DNA from: Sclerodactyla briareus
Lineage: Eukaryota; Echinodermata; Holothuroidea; Dendrochirotida; Sclerodactylidae
DNA length: 64,000 bases
Assembly (NCBI GenBank): GCA_026419785.1
Contig: JAODTK010005639.1
Location: 1-64,000, forward strand
Reading direction: 5' to 3'
Shown one piece after another: positions 24,721 to 36,759 of this stretch. Position numbers and translations under genes: made by a program. Within the stretch, counting starts at the first letter, position 1. The number at the start of each line of letters is the position of its first letter. The notes under the pieces are model-generated. The model saw nothing but the letters and a program-made list of their open reading frames with translations. It did no database searches and had not been told where the DNA came from.

Positions 24721-26838
24721 GGGTACACGATAGGCTAGCTGCCTAGGCCTACTTCGGACTGATCAATGAAAGTACTCACATCACTGCACAGTGACTCTGA
24801 CTGACGTAAATTTGTAGGCCTCAACAGTAACACTAGTCACAACGAAAGTCTTGTGCATTGATTCAATTCCCCTAATGATGATGGGAAATGCGGCGGATCG
24901 CGATCGTCGAAATATCAAGTTGGTTCTTGCGCTACTCAGCTCCTTTTTCTGGCATTTGCATGCATTGCGCATGCAATGTACGTACGTCCACGCCTGTATG
25001 TAAGATGTAGGAGTGTCGTCGCGCTCCCGGCCGGCGCGTGACTGTAGGTGCATCGGTTTTCCGTACATTTACACTGGTTGCGCGATCGCGAACACGTGGC
25101 TGGCCTACGTACGCACGTACGTACAGATCGAGCTATATAGTATACCTGGATAGTTTGGACACTGGGGTAACCAGACTGCTACGCACTCTCTTCGCGATGA
25201 AATAGTGAACATTTAAGGAATAGTCGATTTTGGAAGGTTGTCACGTGTTAATTGCCGCGTGCTTGACGAGTTTTCGACTTTGAGGTTGAGGTGCCTTTTA
25301 TTAATCCTAAGGACCTCTTAATCATAATGGTGATACTTATGATTTTTGCGCTATTTCAAGTGCGAAGAAGTTCCATTTGTGTTCTCCTAGCACACACTTT
25401 GAATTCTGTAAGCTCTTTCCATCTCTGAGAAAATGCGAATTGAATTTGTGATCAAGAACAACGAATTTGAGACTTGGACCAAGCAGGAAATTTTGGAGGG
25501 GCGTGCCTTTATTAGGCAAAATGAAAATAATTCATGTTTAGCGTCCCCCGTCTGCCTCCTTTTTTGAAGGATTCTGAAAATCTTTTTTTTGTCTTCATTC
25601 GGGCCAAACTTTTTTTTTTAAGAATATTGTGAAAGTCTAACTCCATGAATCAGTTTGCTCTTGACAAGGACATTTGAAGCATGTTTTTAGTTAGTAGACC
25701 CTGTAGAACCATTAGGTAAAAAGGAATGAGAAAGGCCCTCCTCTGGAAAGGGACATGTGGGACACCCATCTGGTATAGAACATCTTGATAAGCAATAGCC
25801 GGGTCGCCAGAAAACAAAAAGGAAAAAAAAAAGAAAAAAAAAAGGTGCCGCCTCCTCCTTTTTCGAAAAAGCATGACGCTAAACATGTTCTATTTTTACT
25901 CGGCCTTAGGTCAAACGTGACAGTCGTGTCAGACACGCAAACCGCTGTAGAGGTTCAAACCCTACGCGCTGCGTACTATGTGAAACATTCGCAACATTAA
26001 ATAGTTTTAAAAATGTCCGGTTAATATTAGACCACGGAGCCTAACTGCATGAAAAATCCTAAAAAAGCAATACCAAATCATGTCGGCGGGGATCTCGAAC
26101 CGGGACGTCGAACCGTCGCGCCGAGAAGTGTACCACTACACTACGGAAATTAACCCGTAAGTATGTCATTGGTGTTTTAAGTAGGCCCCTTCTGTTGGCT
26201 TACAAACGAATCGCTGCCTTGTCATTTTATTCGGCAAGTTGGTCACCTATTAAGCACAGTCGTACTACTTGCAGAATAAAATACGGTTACCATCTACACT
26301 TGCAAATCGCTTGAAAGTAGCTTTCTAACCACGCAAATATTGTTGCAGGGCAAGCATGCAGCGGCAGCTGACGGCCTTCGCTTCGGTCAACCCTCACATA
26401 GGCTTGTAACGGTATACGCATCTGTATTATATGTGTTTATAGACTGTAGCATTACTGTTTTAATACGACTACGAGCGCCTGTGTTAACAGTCCTCGTAAT
26501 CGTATAATAAAAATTATGTACTAAAGTTTAAATTTCGTTTACACATTGCAAGAGACAATATGAAACTCTACCACTATAACTAAGTCGAGAGAAGTGCATA
26601 ATAGTCAAGATTTTCTAGAAACTCGGATAATAAAGCCAATTTTGCAACTTGAAAACTGCACAAACATGGAAAAAAACTAAAGTGACACAGGTTGCAATGT
26701 TCGGAAGAAAAGGTCAACGTAACTTCGTCGGAATTGAAAACAAATTTTAGGCGAAAACACTAGAAAATTGTTCTGTTTTATTGCCATAAACATATAAAAT
26801 TGTTCGAAAACTAATTGAAAAAAAAAAAACGACAAGGG

Positions 26839-26870
<32 letters not shown>

Positions 26871-28830
26871 TATAAATTAAATTATACAAGACTACAAAAT
26901 TTCTCACAGACGAGTAAATAGTCAAGCGATTCATCGCTCGTAAACATCAATCCAGAGTGCCGAACGTGGTTGCAGTTAAAAAAAATGTAATGTCCTCCGC
27001 ATATTAACCTTTTTTTTTTCGACAATTTGCCGATCTATTTACCAAGCCAGACCAATTACACAATTCTCCAAGGTCATTGCACGCAACACATAGATTTCAA
27101 TTTCAGAGCCGACGTCCAAATTTAATAAACTGCATTATTTACCCTAGTTCATCGTACCTCAACAAAAGCATGGAACTGATGGGAATTTTCTCTTCAGAAT
27201 ATGTTATAGTTTTTCGTAAAATAGCGATTTGTGGTACAAAATGAGTCATATTTAGGACGGACAGTCCAAAATCTTGTTCCTGAGTGCCGTTTAATAATTA
27301 AGTCTCCATACCTACACGTGTTGTCTCACTGTTTAGAGCCATAATGGGGGTTCACACAAGTAAATGTATACTTTTTCGCTCAACGCTGAAATGACGGAAT
27401 GAACACTGCGGAACTGGTACGAGTTTTTTACGACAACAGAGCTGAGATGGTTATCTTCTCATTGCAGCGTGACTTAAGATATCGGATGAAGGTTTTCTCG
27501 AGTTAGGCAAGGATGAATTAATAAAACATGGAACTTCGTTGATGTTACACAGTAATTTTGCTAAAAATGCCTTTTAGAAGTGTAAAACGACGGAGGTAAC
27601 TCGAAGTGAACATACATAATTTATGTATAACGGAAGAACCCAACTTTATCTTTCAATGGCCGTTTGACCGAGTTTGTAGCTCCTGTTTAAGTATCCAAAC
27701 CTTTGAGAAAGGTGAAAAAGAGGGTTCGTTTTAGCCTGTTTTAGGTGATTTCAGGTGTGAGTGCACTTCCGGACGCGAGTTCCAAAAGGTTTCAATATGA
27801 TCCGGCTTATTAGATTTACTTATGGAAAGAGCTTGGAAGGTTATATGAAGGCTCAGTCGCTTTGCCCACAATGTTTTCATGTGTAGCAAGAAAGGACAAC
27901 TTACTATTCTAGAATCAAATGTATTTTACATCTTAAGTGAAATCAGCAATATTTCCTCACGTCAAGGAATGTACTTGTGAGATAAAGAAACATTTACACC
28001 GTTTACAGGATGGAATCGCCAAAGCCGACTGCGTCAGACTACAAAATTTAACCATCGCACTTAAACTAACTACAATAACAAGCGATTTCATCGCTCGGAA
28101 AAATGAAAAATTATAAGGGTAGCAAGTAGCAACGAAATGGAGATGTCCCACCGGAGGATGTGACAGTGATATCGCACATAAGATAGTCCACTAATTCTAC
28201 CTAACTAAATCCTTAACTACTATAAATATCATATCTGAGAGCGAACGTACTTCATTCCCATAGTGCATCCTCGAGCTAACGACGTCCCGACAATGGTAAC
28301 TGATAAATCGCAATTGGCGTGGCGACATTCCAAGGTCCGGTTTTTTCCGGATTCATGCCCCACCCCCCTTCAGCAGATATCATTTTTTTACGTGTCAGTA
28401 GGCCCCCCCCCCGCCCCCCTCTGTGAATTATTCCGGGGTATATCGGTCTGTGTTTTGTTCGTTTGTGTTCTCGCATATTGCTATTAGATTGCCTAAATTA
28501 TCATGTTGACAGGCCAAACTTCCGTTTTCTGTCTTTTCAGTTACATATGTAATATATGGGAAGGCCACAAGACGACTTTGTTTGGGACACGATTTACTGC
28601 TTACTGCTTCCTCCCCCCCCCCCCTTCCCCCCTCTGCTGATATCCACTGGCACTTCCGAGTCCCTATACCTGCACATAACCATGGCTAGAGTTTTGTTCC
28701 TTCTTATCCTTCTATCACAGAATGGCTCTGCCATTCTGACGGCTGCTTGTCAATATATCCTCAGTGGCTTCCACCAACTTTTCGTCCTGGGGAACATGGG
28801 TGCACAGACATTTTTTAGGGGAGGCACAGA
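24721..28830. other. unrecognised noncoding DNA with homopolymers and one tRNA-like site
   Basis: No gene recognised. Includes A-rich 25820-25845, an A run followed closely by a 30-base C run at 26841-26870, and a C12 run at 28613-28624. A perfect 9-bp hairpin (CAGAATGGC/GCCATTCTG) lies at about 28719-28739. Confidence 0.45.
26084..26152 (-). repeat. tRNA-like pseudogene, minus strand
   Basis: On the minus strand, TAGTGTAGTGG fits box A exactly (plus coordinates about 26133-26143), and GGTTCGAGATCC (26090-26101) fits box B. A D-arm-like GTGT/ACAC pair surrounds AGTGGT. The acceptor arms do not pair and the T stem is poor, so this is a decayed tRNA or a SINE head and not a working gene. Confidence 0.5.
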
Positions 28831-28839
28831 ATACTATCT

Positions 28840-29240
28840 AAGCGGAGCTCCACCATGGGTTGGCGCGAATCGTACTTACATTTTTTTGGTTGTGCAATTC
28901 CCCAGATGGCCGGAAATGGCTTTCCCCGGGCGTTTAAGGCTGCGTGTACCAACTCAAACATGGGCCTTTTTATGATCACACAGTTTGTAATCGGTGGAAA
29001 ATTTTGCTTCGTCGGAATCCAGTCCTATCGTTCCCACCGACTTTAACATTTTAGCTTTCAGCGTACCAGAAAATTTTTGGTTGTGCAAGCCCCAGTTTGC
29101 CGGAAAGGGCCTTTCCCGGCGTTTTAGGCTGCGTGTACAAGCTTCAAACATGGGCATTTTATGAATGATCACAATTTTTGTAATCTGTGGAAATTACATT
29201 TTAATCGGACTCAGACCTATCATTTCCCCGAATTTTTGGC
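28840..29240 (+). repeat. dispersed repeat family D with a tandem copy
   Basis: The head at about 28839-28873 ('agcggagctccaccatgg', then 'ttggcgcg') is followed by a body of about 190 bp. The body repeats in tandem: 28884-29040 and 29069-29225 share 'tttttggttgtgcaa', 'tttcccggcgttt' variants and 'aaacatgggc'. Relatives occur at 30555-30700 (+), 32470-32570 (-), 34790-34840 (-), 48360-48500 (-) and 49018-49070 (-). Confidence 0.65.
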
Positions 29241-29389
29241 CTGAATGTTTCAACAATTATGCTGTCTAGCTTCTTCTTAACCGTACACAAGTGCCAGGGC
29301 ACAGTTGAAGAAATCAGGATCCCAGCAAAAATTTAGGGACATTTAGCCAGCTTTAGCTCTACTGGGCCCCAACCATGATAAACTTCTGC

Positions 29390-29770
29390 CATAGACAGAT
29401 AGAGAGCAGGGAACTCGAGTAGTAGTTCCCTGGAGAAATATACCGGTTACTAGCTCCATGGAGACAAAAAACACGCATTGAACATCTAGCAGTTTGATAG
29501 CCTAGGACAATGACGGCAGTCGAAATTGCGCTGTGAGTGAGAGGGATAAAACGGACAAGAGGCTCAGTGGAGGGTTGAGTAATAAACAGAGCGGTGATGA
29601 AGTTTTCAAGGTCAATGAGAATGTTGTTGTATATTTTCAACTCACAGATATGTATGTAAGCTAGGGGGCCAATGTGGCAGACATTTCTCATAGAGCTTGC
29701 GGGGAGTACGAAGACGGGCAGAGAGCACGGGACGAATTCCACCACTAATACCACGCGCGAAGCACGAACT
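29390..29770 (-). repeat. dispersed repeat family E, copy 1
   Basis: Its reverse complement matches 47655-47935. Shared stretches include 'ggtggaattcgtcccg', 'ccgcaagctctatg' (with a one-base difference), 'ttggccccctagcttat' and 'gagcctcttgtccgttt'. A 212-codon minus-strand open frame crosses this repeat and is not believed to be a gene. Confidence 0.75.
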
Positions 29771-29929
29771 TTGTACACTTTTAGTGCATTCGAGGCAAAT
29801 TTGGCATAATTACTGCCTTCTTGTACATGAAAACAACAAATTAGCCAGGTCAATATCAAAATGGTAGTCGAATACTGACTACAAAATATTTTTTTGAAAA
29901 TCACAAATCTTATTGGGGGGGCACACGGG

Positions 29930-30560
29930 GGCACAAGGTTTTCGAGGGGGCACGTGCCCCCTGCCCCCCCCCCCCCCCCTTGGCGATATTCTTGCAACGC
30001 TGGGAGTGTCCGGGGATATTATGGTTTTGGGGGTGTAGCCGCCGCCGTATTCGTCTCCGCCGCCGGATATAGTCGTTAGCGCAAGAAACTCTCCCAACAA
30101 TTTATTCCGAGTGAATGAAGCTTAGTACACTGTTCATCCTTGTGAAATCTCGGAGAGTTCGAAGGGGGCCTTAAACTGAAGTCTGCGCCCTTTTTTTTTT
30201 GCGAGTACAGAAATTACAGAGTTAGTCGATTCACACGGAACTCGGTGGGTGGTGACAAAAGCTGGTCCCGAAAACCTGACGGTGATTCAGGTAAAATTTG
30301 TGTCTTTCTTCACGATTTTCTAACTTCGTCGTCGTTGAACGAAACTTGGTGCACGGATGTTGACTGTTGTTAATCCCAAACAACATGAAGATCAGTTCAT
30401 GGTCACGGGAGGTCGAATTTGCATAATGTATGTACTTTCTCTAACTGGTGGATACAGTTTGGGGTGGGGGATCCTGAACAAGAGCATTTCAAAGTCACCG
30501 GAGCAAGGGCGGCGATTTGTGTTGGCGGTTGGGGGGGACGGATGTGTTGAATACTAACTG
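29930..30560. repeat. C-rich repeat joined to a family B/C relative
   Basis: 29930-29990 is a G/C-run block ('cacgtgcccc', a C16 run, then 'ttggcgatatt'). 29994-30070 matches 57362-57440 in order: 'cgcaac..', a 'gtgt.cgggatatta' phrase, then CCG-rich sequence. 30210-30560 resembles 3400-3720 and 4610-4690 of family B. Together this suggests one long composite repeat with several local copies. Confidence 0.55.
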
Positions 30561-30700
30561 AGCGGAACGCCACCACAGGGTGGCGCGTAGCGTACAAGAA
30601 AAGTTTCGTTTGGCAGACCCTCCAGATTGCAGAAACGGCCACTTTCCCGCTGCCTTGGAGGAACGTGAGACCTTCAAACATTGATATCAAATTTTATGTA
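30555..30700 (+). repeat. repeat family D copy
   Basis: Begins 'gagcggaacgccaccacagg' and continues 'gtggcgcgtagcgtac'. The stretch 'ccagattgcag' followed by 'aaacggcc' is the reverse complement of part of 32480-32515. Confidence 0.6.
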
Positions 30701-31079
30701 GGAAAAGTTCTCCCAAAACTTATCGCCCTCGTATCTAAAATACGATGCAAGTGAGGTAATTACGGTCATGAAAGGAGTAATGGAAATGGACAATGGCAAT
30801 ACCACTACGTTCGCGTGACGCGCGGAATCTTGCCGATCCAATTTGACCAACGAATTTGCACTGACCCTCTTGACTATCACTAGATAGGCTGAGTTTTTAC
30901 TCAAAGATTACGGCCCCATTTTTCTCTTCTTTGTGGATCACAGGCGCATGGGAGGGACGCTCCCAATTGAGCCTATAGACAGGGGGACAAATGGTATAGA
31001 ACAGAAGATTAAAAAACCGCAACTGCGCGCGAGCGGCGCGCGAAAATTACGAAAAGTCAGCAATCTTTGGATATGAATT
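30701..31079. other. unrecognised noncoding DNA
   Basis: No gene recognised. Contains a short 'gcgcgcgagcggcgcgcg' palindrome-like patch near 31025-31042. A similar 'cgcgcgtagcgcgc' is at 31895-31908. Confidence 0.4.
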
Positions 31080-31655
31080 ATCTCACCGGAATTTATGACT
31101 CAGTCTTCGCACGAATTTGTGGCGTTCCCTGGCCGAATCTTCGATGGCTATTTTAAGGGGTGTCCACCCGCACGGTGTGCTCTTATAGTATATGCATCGC
31201 GCACTCCCGAGTTACCCAACTTCAACAAGTGGTCGCACTTATAAATTGATGCCTGAAGAAAATGTGCGAATAGACATAAATCAGAAAAATCACAGGTACC
31301 GCCAGGTGGTAGCTAGACGTACCCCCGTCGCCTTAACCTCCTTCCCTTCAAAACAAACGAAGCTTATACACAGTTTGGCATTCCATCGCAAAATTCAGGC
31401 AATATTTGGACATAGCCTTTTCTTCACCTGAATTTTGAATCATGTCTTCGCACGAATTTGTGGCGTTCCTGGCCGCATTATGCCGCACCATGTGCCCTCA
31501 TAGTGATAGTATGTGCACCATGTACCCAACTTTCAACAAAGTAATCGCACCCATGAATATAAAAAAAAAAATCACAGATCCCGCTGGGTGGTAGACCTAC
31601 CTCCGTCGCCCCGGGCCTTCACCTCACCCCCTTCACCTCAAGATAGCAATTTGTA
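31080..31655 (+). repeat. about 340-bp tandem duplication
   Basis: 31098-31340 and 31443-31620 share 'gtcttcgcacgaatttgtgg', then 'gttccctggccg' or 'gttcctggccg', 'acccaacttcaacaa' variants, 'aaaaatcacag' and 'tggtag.c..acc.ccgtcgcc'. The second copy is shortened. Noncoding. Confidence 0.7.
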
Positions 31656-32034
31656 TGTTAGTTTGTTCATTCAACTAACTGGTCCCCTAACTTGAAATCG
31701 ACAACGTCTAATGAAGGAACAATGAACCCACCCAAGCTGGCAAAGCCAGCTCATGCAAAGTATGAGGAAAAGCCTAATTCTCTTCATTGATAATAAGAAC
31801 AACCCATAGTAAATTTCGGGCACTTGTTAAGGAACTTCATGTCTGCACAAGGCACATCATATGTCTGAACGCTACCGGTACCCAAAAAAAAAACTCGCGC
31901 GTAGCGCGCAAAAAAATCGAAAATAGAGCAGCAGAGCTCACTCAACATATCTTTAGGTCATTACGCATTCCTTTGAACACGGTTGCTGCTGGATATTCGG
32001 AAACAGTGTCAGCGAAATAGCAGTCGGGTTCAAT
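31656..32034. other. unrecognised noncoding DNA
   Basis: No gene or clear repeat recognised. Confidence 0.4.
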
Positions 32035-32130
32035 ATTGGGGGGGGGGGACAAAGTGCATTGCGTCCCCCTCAACCAAAATATTGGGGACGCCGTCCCCCC
32101 GTCCCCCCCCCCCCATGATCGCCGTCCTTG
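32035..32130. repeat. C-rich dispersed repeat
   Basis: G11 at 32038-32048 and C12 at 32103-32114 flank a purine-poor middle. It ends 'atgatcgccgtccttgc', resembling the other C-rich blocks at 20040-20105 and 29930-29990. Confidence 0.5.
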
Positions 32131-32469
32131 CACCGGAGGTCAAATGGATATAATTTAATGTGCTTTCTCTAAACGAGAGGATCCACAACGGGTCATTTTT
32201 GCGGGAATATGCACGTCGGCGGTTACCGCATGCACATGGTCTAATAGTTGATGAACGCAATATGACGAATAACAACTGGGCAGGGGAGCGTGCACATCAC
32301 ATTGAAAGTTAACGTGATTGACGATTGGCACTACACATAGGCGCGGATCTGGGCAAACATTCGAGACCATGGTAAAAATTTGGAGGAACCTAGTTGAAGG
32401 AACACATCTGACAATGACCCAATTTTCTGCTGACTTTGGAATTCATTGTCCATTCAGTGGTGTTGCCCA

Positions 32470-32600
32470 CTGTCATAAGGCCCGAAAGTGCCGTTTCCTG
32501 CAATCTGGGGGGTCTTTGAAACGAAACTCTTTTTCAATGCTACGCGCCAACCTATGGTGGCGCTAGTCAGATTAGTACTAACCACATCTGCTCCCCAATA
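32470..32600 (-). repeat. repeat family D copy, reversed
   Basis: Contains 'gctacgcgccaacctatgg' followed by 'tggcgct', the reverse of the family D head, and 'gccgtttcctgcaatctgg' matching the body at 30620-30645 on the other strand. Confidence 0.6.
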
Positions 32601-34780
32601 TTCAACACAAATCGCCGCCCCTGATATGACGATCGACGATGTCACGGTTTGAGAAATCATTCGGTGTACAATGATTTGAAATGACGGACAAGTTTCGGAA
32701 ATATAGGCCCATGGGCTGAAGATGGACACCTGTAACTTGCGATATGGTATGGCTAATATGGACTTAGCAGATGCAATGAATGGAAGGGTATTCTCAAGCA
32801 AACAAGGCTCACTCACGTCCAACTGCTCTAACATGCTACTCCACCAGAGAGTGCCAGTGAATCACGGCACCATTGGGGCCTGGCGGAATGTCGTCTCGCG
32901 ATCATGCGACACTAGAGTTACTGGTGTCACTCGATCTCTTGTGACGATATAATCGTGTCGATACCGTGGGTCGCGTCAAGACGATTTTCGTCGGGCCTCC
33001 TAAAAGCGTCACTACCGTCCTCACTCGCCCTTCATCATCTCCCCATACCAAGTTCCCGAGTCAACAAGTGCATTCGAACGTCTTGGTAGCTGCGGACAGC
33101 GAAATTCCTGTGGCGAATACACTGCACCGTTTTGCGCCATTTCCATTTATTGTTTTTTCACATTTTTAACTGACATCCTGTCCCCCATAACTGGAATGAC
33201 TTGGAACATGTCTACCACCTTGGCCCTAATATTTGCTATCAGTACTCAGTCCCCTAAGCCTGTGGCAGGGAAAGTGGGAACACTTCCCACAGGAATGAAT
33301 ATCTAACATCGTTTGAACACTCATAGTTAGAGTTTGAACCACCTACACTTACCATTAAACGCCTTTAGGTGGGGGGGGCACGCCCCCATTTTCCAATGAA
33401 AGCTTCCTGTGCTCACACATTTCCTAGGTCCCATGAGAATTGACTGGGATGAATGTAACAAATCTTTCAAGGCATGACTATGTTAAAAACTAGGGCGAGA
33501 TGTGATTAAAACAATCATCGCTCCCTGGACAATCTTACCGATACTGTAAACACTGCTCAACATAGGATGAAGTAATGCAACAAACTTGTCTGGCCGTCAT
33601 AGAGCTCAATTAAAAGTTGTAAATTGGGTAATTATTTGATTTATTGAAATCAATAACACTCATGCAAACATAAATTAGCTAAGGCTAGCCAGTCGCAAGC
33701 TTCATCCACCTACCAATTTCAACCTGATCGCATGTATTGTTTTATAAGTTATGAATGAACGTGACGAACAGAAGGGACGAACTACGAACGAACGGACGGA
33801 CGAACGAACGAACGAACGACGAACGAACTAACGGCCCGATAGACATGATGACTTTTTAGAGCTTGCTCTCCCGCAGCTAAAAGGCTCACAAGTGAACATT
33901 GTTCCAAATATGGGGTTATATACCCGCCCGTTTAACAATTACACTGACGGACTGTCAACTAAGTGGCAACAATAGAGCATATCTTTAACTTACCACAGTC
34001 GTTTTAAACCAAACTTTTCGAAAGCCTCAGTTCTCGCAAAGTGGTCAAATTGTTCAATCTGGCGTCATGTATAAAAAAAAATAATTGATATTTGCTAGTT
34101 TAACGATACCACTCTGAAGCGTTGTTTTGCGCCAACTGTCCAACTCAGCTTACAGCCTTACAAGTCCCGAGCCAAATACAAGTGATCAAATTGTTCAGTC
34201 GGCTATTAACTATGTATATATTATGTATTTTATATATGTTATTTTGCTGATTAACAATATCACGAAGAGACCGCCGTTAATCAACATGCGCATGGGATAC
34301 TCATTAATGCAAACTTACTATGTGTAGACTTACTCAAAGACACATGTCCGACGTGGTTAAGCCATTTTAGTTCAAGACGTTGTGACACACACACGAACTC
34401 TACTCCCAACGCAAACCACACGACCAAGCCACGAATTATTAAAGGGGTTTTTCCCCAAGGTCCCAGGCTCAAAATCCGCTGAGTCGGATTACAGGATCTC
34501 AGGTAGCCTACCTTAAAAGTCCCTGTTCGCCGGCAAAGCGCAACACTAGAGAGTGCGTCAGACCCTCCCCCAACCCCTTACTACATGACATAAATCTGCC
34601 AAGTACATTGTAGAATGATCCCTGTGTCCATCTCGACTCATCGAAATATGTATTAATTTTCATGGATGCATATTTTATCATTAAATTAGAATTTGCAGAC
34701 ATGAGATACATGTTTCAAAGCCGGTTTGAATGCCGCTCAAACACTCGGCAAGTGCTCCGGCCATACGGAGGGTCTCGTAA
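32601..34780. other. unrecognised noncoding DNA
   Basis: No gene recognised. Contains the tetranucleotide array at 33780-33832 and a G8 run at 33372-33379. Confidence 0.4.
33780..33832. repeat. CGAA/CGGA microsatellite
   Basis: About a dozen units of 'cgaa' with 'cgga' variants and one slipped unit. A smaller relative is at 49968-50015. Confidence 0.85.
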
Positions 34781-34789
34781 AATCCAAAA

Positions 34790-34870
34790 TTTTTCCGCGT
34801 ACGCTACGCGCCAACCAATGGTGGCGCTTGCTTGCTAATGTGGGGCCGTCATCCCCCCCCCCCCCTCCAA
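34790..34870 (-). repeat. repeat family D head with a C13 run
   Basis: 'cgctacgcgccaaccaatgg' then 'tggcgct' at 34802-34828, followed by 13 C at 34853-34865. The core can fold (GCGCC/GGCGC and ACC/GGT). Confidence 0.6.
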
Positions 34871-35029
34871 GCTGCAAAAAATCTACGCCATGAAAGGATA
34901 TAACAGACATCATGTTTTGTTTTGAGAGACTTGGAGTTGTTCTGTAAACATTGTGTAAGGCCATCGAACCAAGAACACAACAACATAGTCGAATGGGGTC
35001 GGTTGAAATTCTGCCTGCCACAGAAGCTT

Positions 35030-36230
35030 TTGAAGATCCGCATTTACAAGCATCCTATACCGATATGAAAATTTCAGCGGTATTATTAGTTTTCATAAGA
35101 ATGAAAATGACAACCCGATTATCCAGTCAAAAAACAGTTATTCTAGTTCAAGACCAAGATATTTGACTTTGGTGGAGGTAGCAATTGACGTCCTTTATAC
35201 ACGATAGTTAAGTCGTTAATTTCATTCAATTTGGGCTTAGTAGGCATACCAAAAAGTATACACTCTTGTTTTTACCAACATGTAGGGAGAAGTTATTAAT
35301 CAGATAACCACTTAATTTGCAATTGAGAGTTCAGTTGACAGAGTGTTTGAAAGACATGAAAGGTCTTTAGGAGACACAAAGATACAACTATCATCACTCA
35401 TCCGCATATAAAACTAACTTATATTTCACAGCACATTTCATGTCATTAATATAGCAAAGAAATAGGCGAGGTCCCAAAATGCTACCTTGGGGGACTCCAG
35501 AAGTCACCGTCTGGGATCAGACAGAATGCATCTATGTCCACCATTTGTTTTCTGTTGCTAAGGTACGAGGAAAAACATTCCACAGAATTGATCCTCAGGA
35601 TGTTGGTGGTTACAAAGGATAGTTATGATCAACAGTTATCGAATGCTTGTTGTGAATCCATTAAAAAGCATGCCAACATATTTTCCATGGGATATTTCCG
35701 TTCTATTATAGTCACAAATATACATGAGGCATGCATCGGTTTGAATAGGAACCGCGAAAGCCTGACTGATACTAATAGAGGATGTCTCTTTTCTACACAG
35801 ATGCTTCTCGAGTTGAAAGTAGACTGCCCGTTCAAGGATTATGGAGAGTGCATTCAGAATACTAACAGGTCTGTAATTACGTGTCTCCAATTCGCTCTGT
35901 TTCTTATACAAACGGAGTTACCGTGCAATTTAAAAATCGGGAACAGTATTTGTGCTTATAGGAGATTAATTATATGGGTAGCAGCCCCATTAGGCAGGAA
36001 CCCGCAATTTGCGAGCCCCATTCTTCAAGAACTCAGCCCGAATCCCATCACTTTCGTTGGGATTCAAGCTATTAAGCTCCTTCAAAATGGAGTCCTCACT
36101 CACAGTGATAAATTCCAACTTTGTAATGGGCTTAGTGTTATAAAAGTTCTACGAAAGCACCTGCACTGGTATCATAGCAACCTGAGGGAGACAACTGATT
36201 AAGATCTTCACGGCAAAGTGGTAGAAAAAA
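35030..36230 (-). pseudogene. broken CR1/L2-like reverse transcriptase, minus strand
   Basis: Reading leftwards from about 36180, the minus strand encodes, in several frames, ILKELNSLNPNESDGIRAEF, then YKKQSELETRNYRPVSILNA. It then encodes a motif close to GVPQGSILGP at about 35498-35469 and LCYINDM. The catalytic box near 35411-35396 reads YADE, where YADD is expected. These are the conserved blocks of a non-LTR reverse transcriptase in the correct order. Stops and frameshifts break it repeatedly and the second catalytic Asp is lost or frame-shifted, so it is dead. The 222-codon plus-strand frame at 35534-36202 is only its antisense shadow. Confidence 0.85.
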
Positions 36231-36500
36231 ATCTGTGAAACGATCTGCAACAGTGTTTGGGTTCGAACTTGACTTGACCATTTACCTTATACCTTTTATC
36301 TGTTTATTTTATTCATTTCGGGAGTCTTTGCCAAACGAACGCCGGGTACCTGTGCTGATGGCGAATCATAGACGTCGTCGGGGTCTCGCAAGAGAGAAAA
36401 TGCACCCCCAACCCCCCCCCCCTCCCCCTTCCCAAAAAAAAAAGTTTCGAACTGTTATGTTTGCCTATGATGACAAAGAGAATAGGAAAGGATAAACGGT
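36231..36500. other. spacer with a C-rich and A-rich patch
   Basis: No gene. 36404-36443 is C-rich followed by a run of A. It lies between the minus-strand reverse transcriptase remnant and the left end of the foldback element. Confidence 0.45.
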
Positions 36501-36532
36501 ATATTGTATGGAACGCCAAAAGGGAAATGAGT

Positions 36533-36757
36533 TCTGTTGTTGTCTTCGGTGTCGTTGTTGTCTTTTGGCGTTGTCGTCTTTTGGCGCTGTGTTGTCTTTT
36601 GGCGTTTTTGTCTTTTGGCGCTGTTGTCGTCTTTTGGCGTTGTCGTCTTTTGGCGTTGTTGTTGTCTTTTAGCGTTGTTGTCTTTTAGCGTTGTTGTCTT
36701 TAGCGCTGTTGTTGTCTTTTAGCGTTGTTGTCTTTAGCGCTGTTGTCTTTTAGCTTT
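36533..36757 (-). repeat. left-arm minisatellite, 15-19-bp unit
   Basis: Units read 'gttgttgtcttttggcg' with variants ending 'tttagcg' or 'tttagcgct'. They are the reverse complement of the arrays at 43574-46160. No stop codon arises, so all-hydrophobic open frames (LLALLSFGVV-like) appear by chance. Confidence 0.95.
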
Positions 36758-36759
36758 GA

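Noticed and set aside
28682-28850. Signal-peptide-like start (MARVLFLLILLSQNG)
   Set aside because: The frame runs directly into repeat family D, and no donor or downstream exon is visible; hydrophobic text alone is weak evidence.
29359-29997. 212-codon minus-strand open frame
   Set aside because: Lies mostly in dispersed repeat family E and in a C-run block; the second family E copy at 47.7 kb does not keep the frame.
35534-36202. 222-codon plus-strand open frame
   Set aside because: It is antisense to a clear minus-strand reverse-transcriptase remnant and has no motif of its own.
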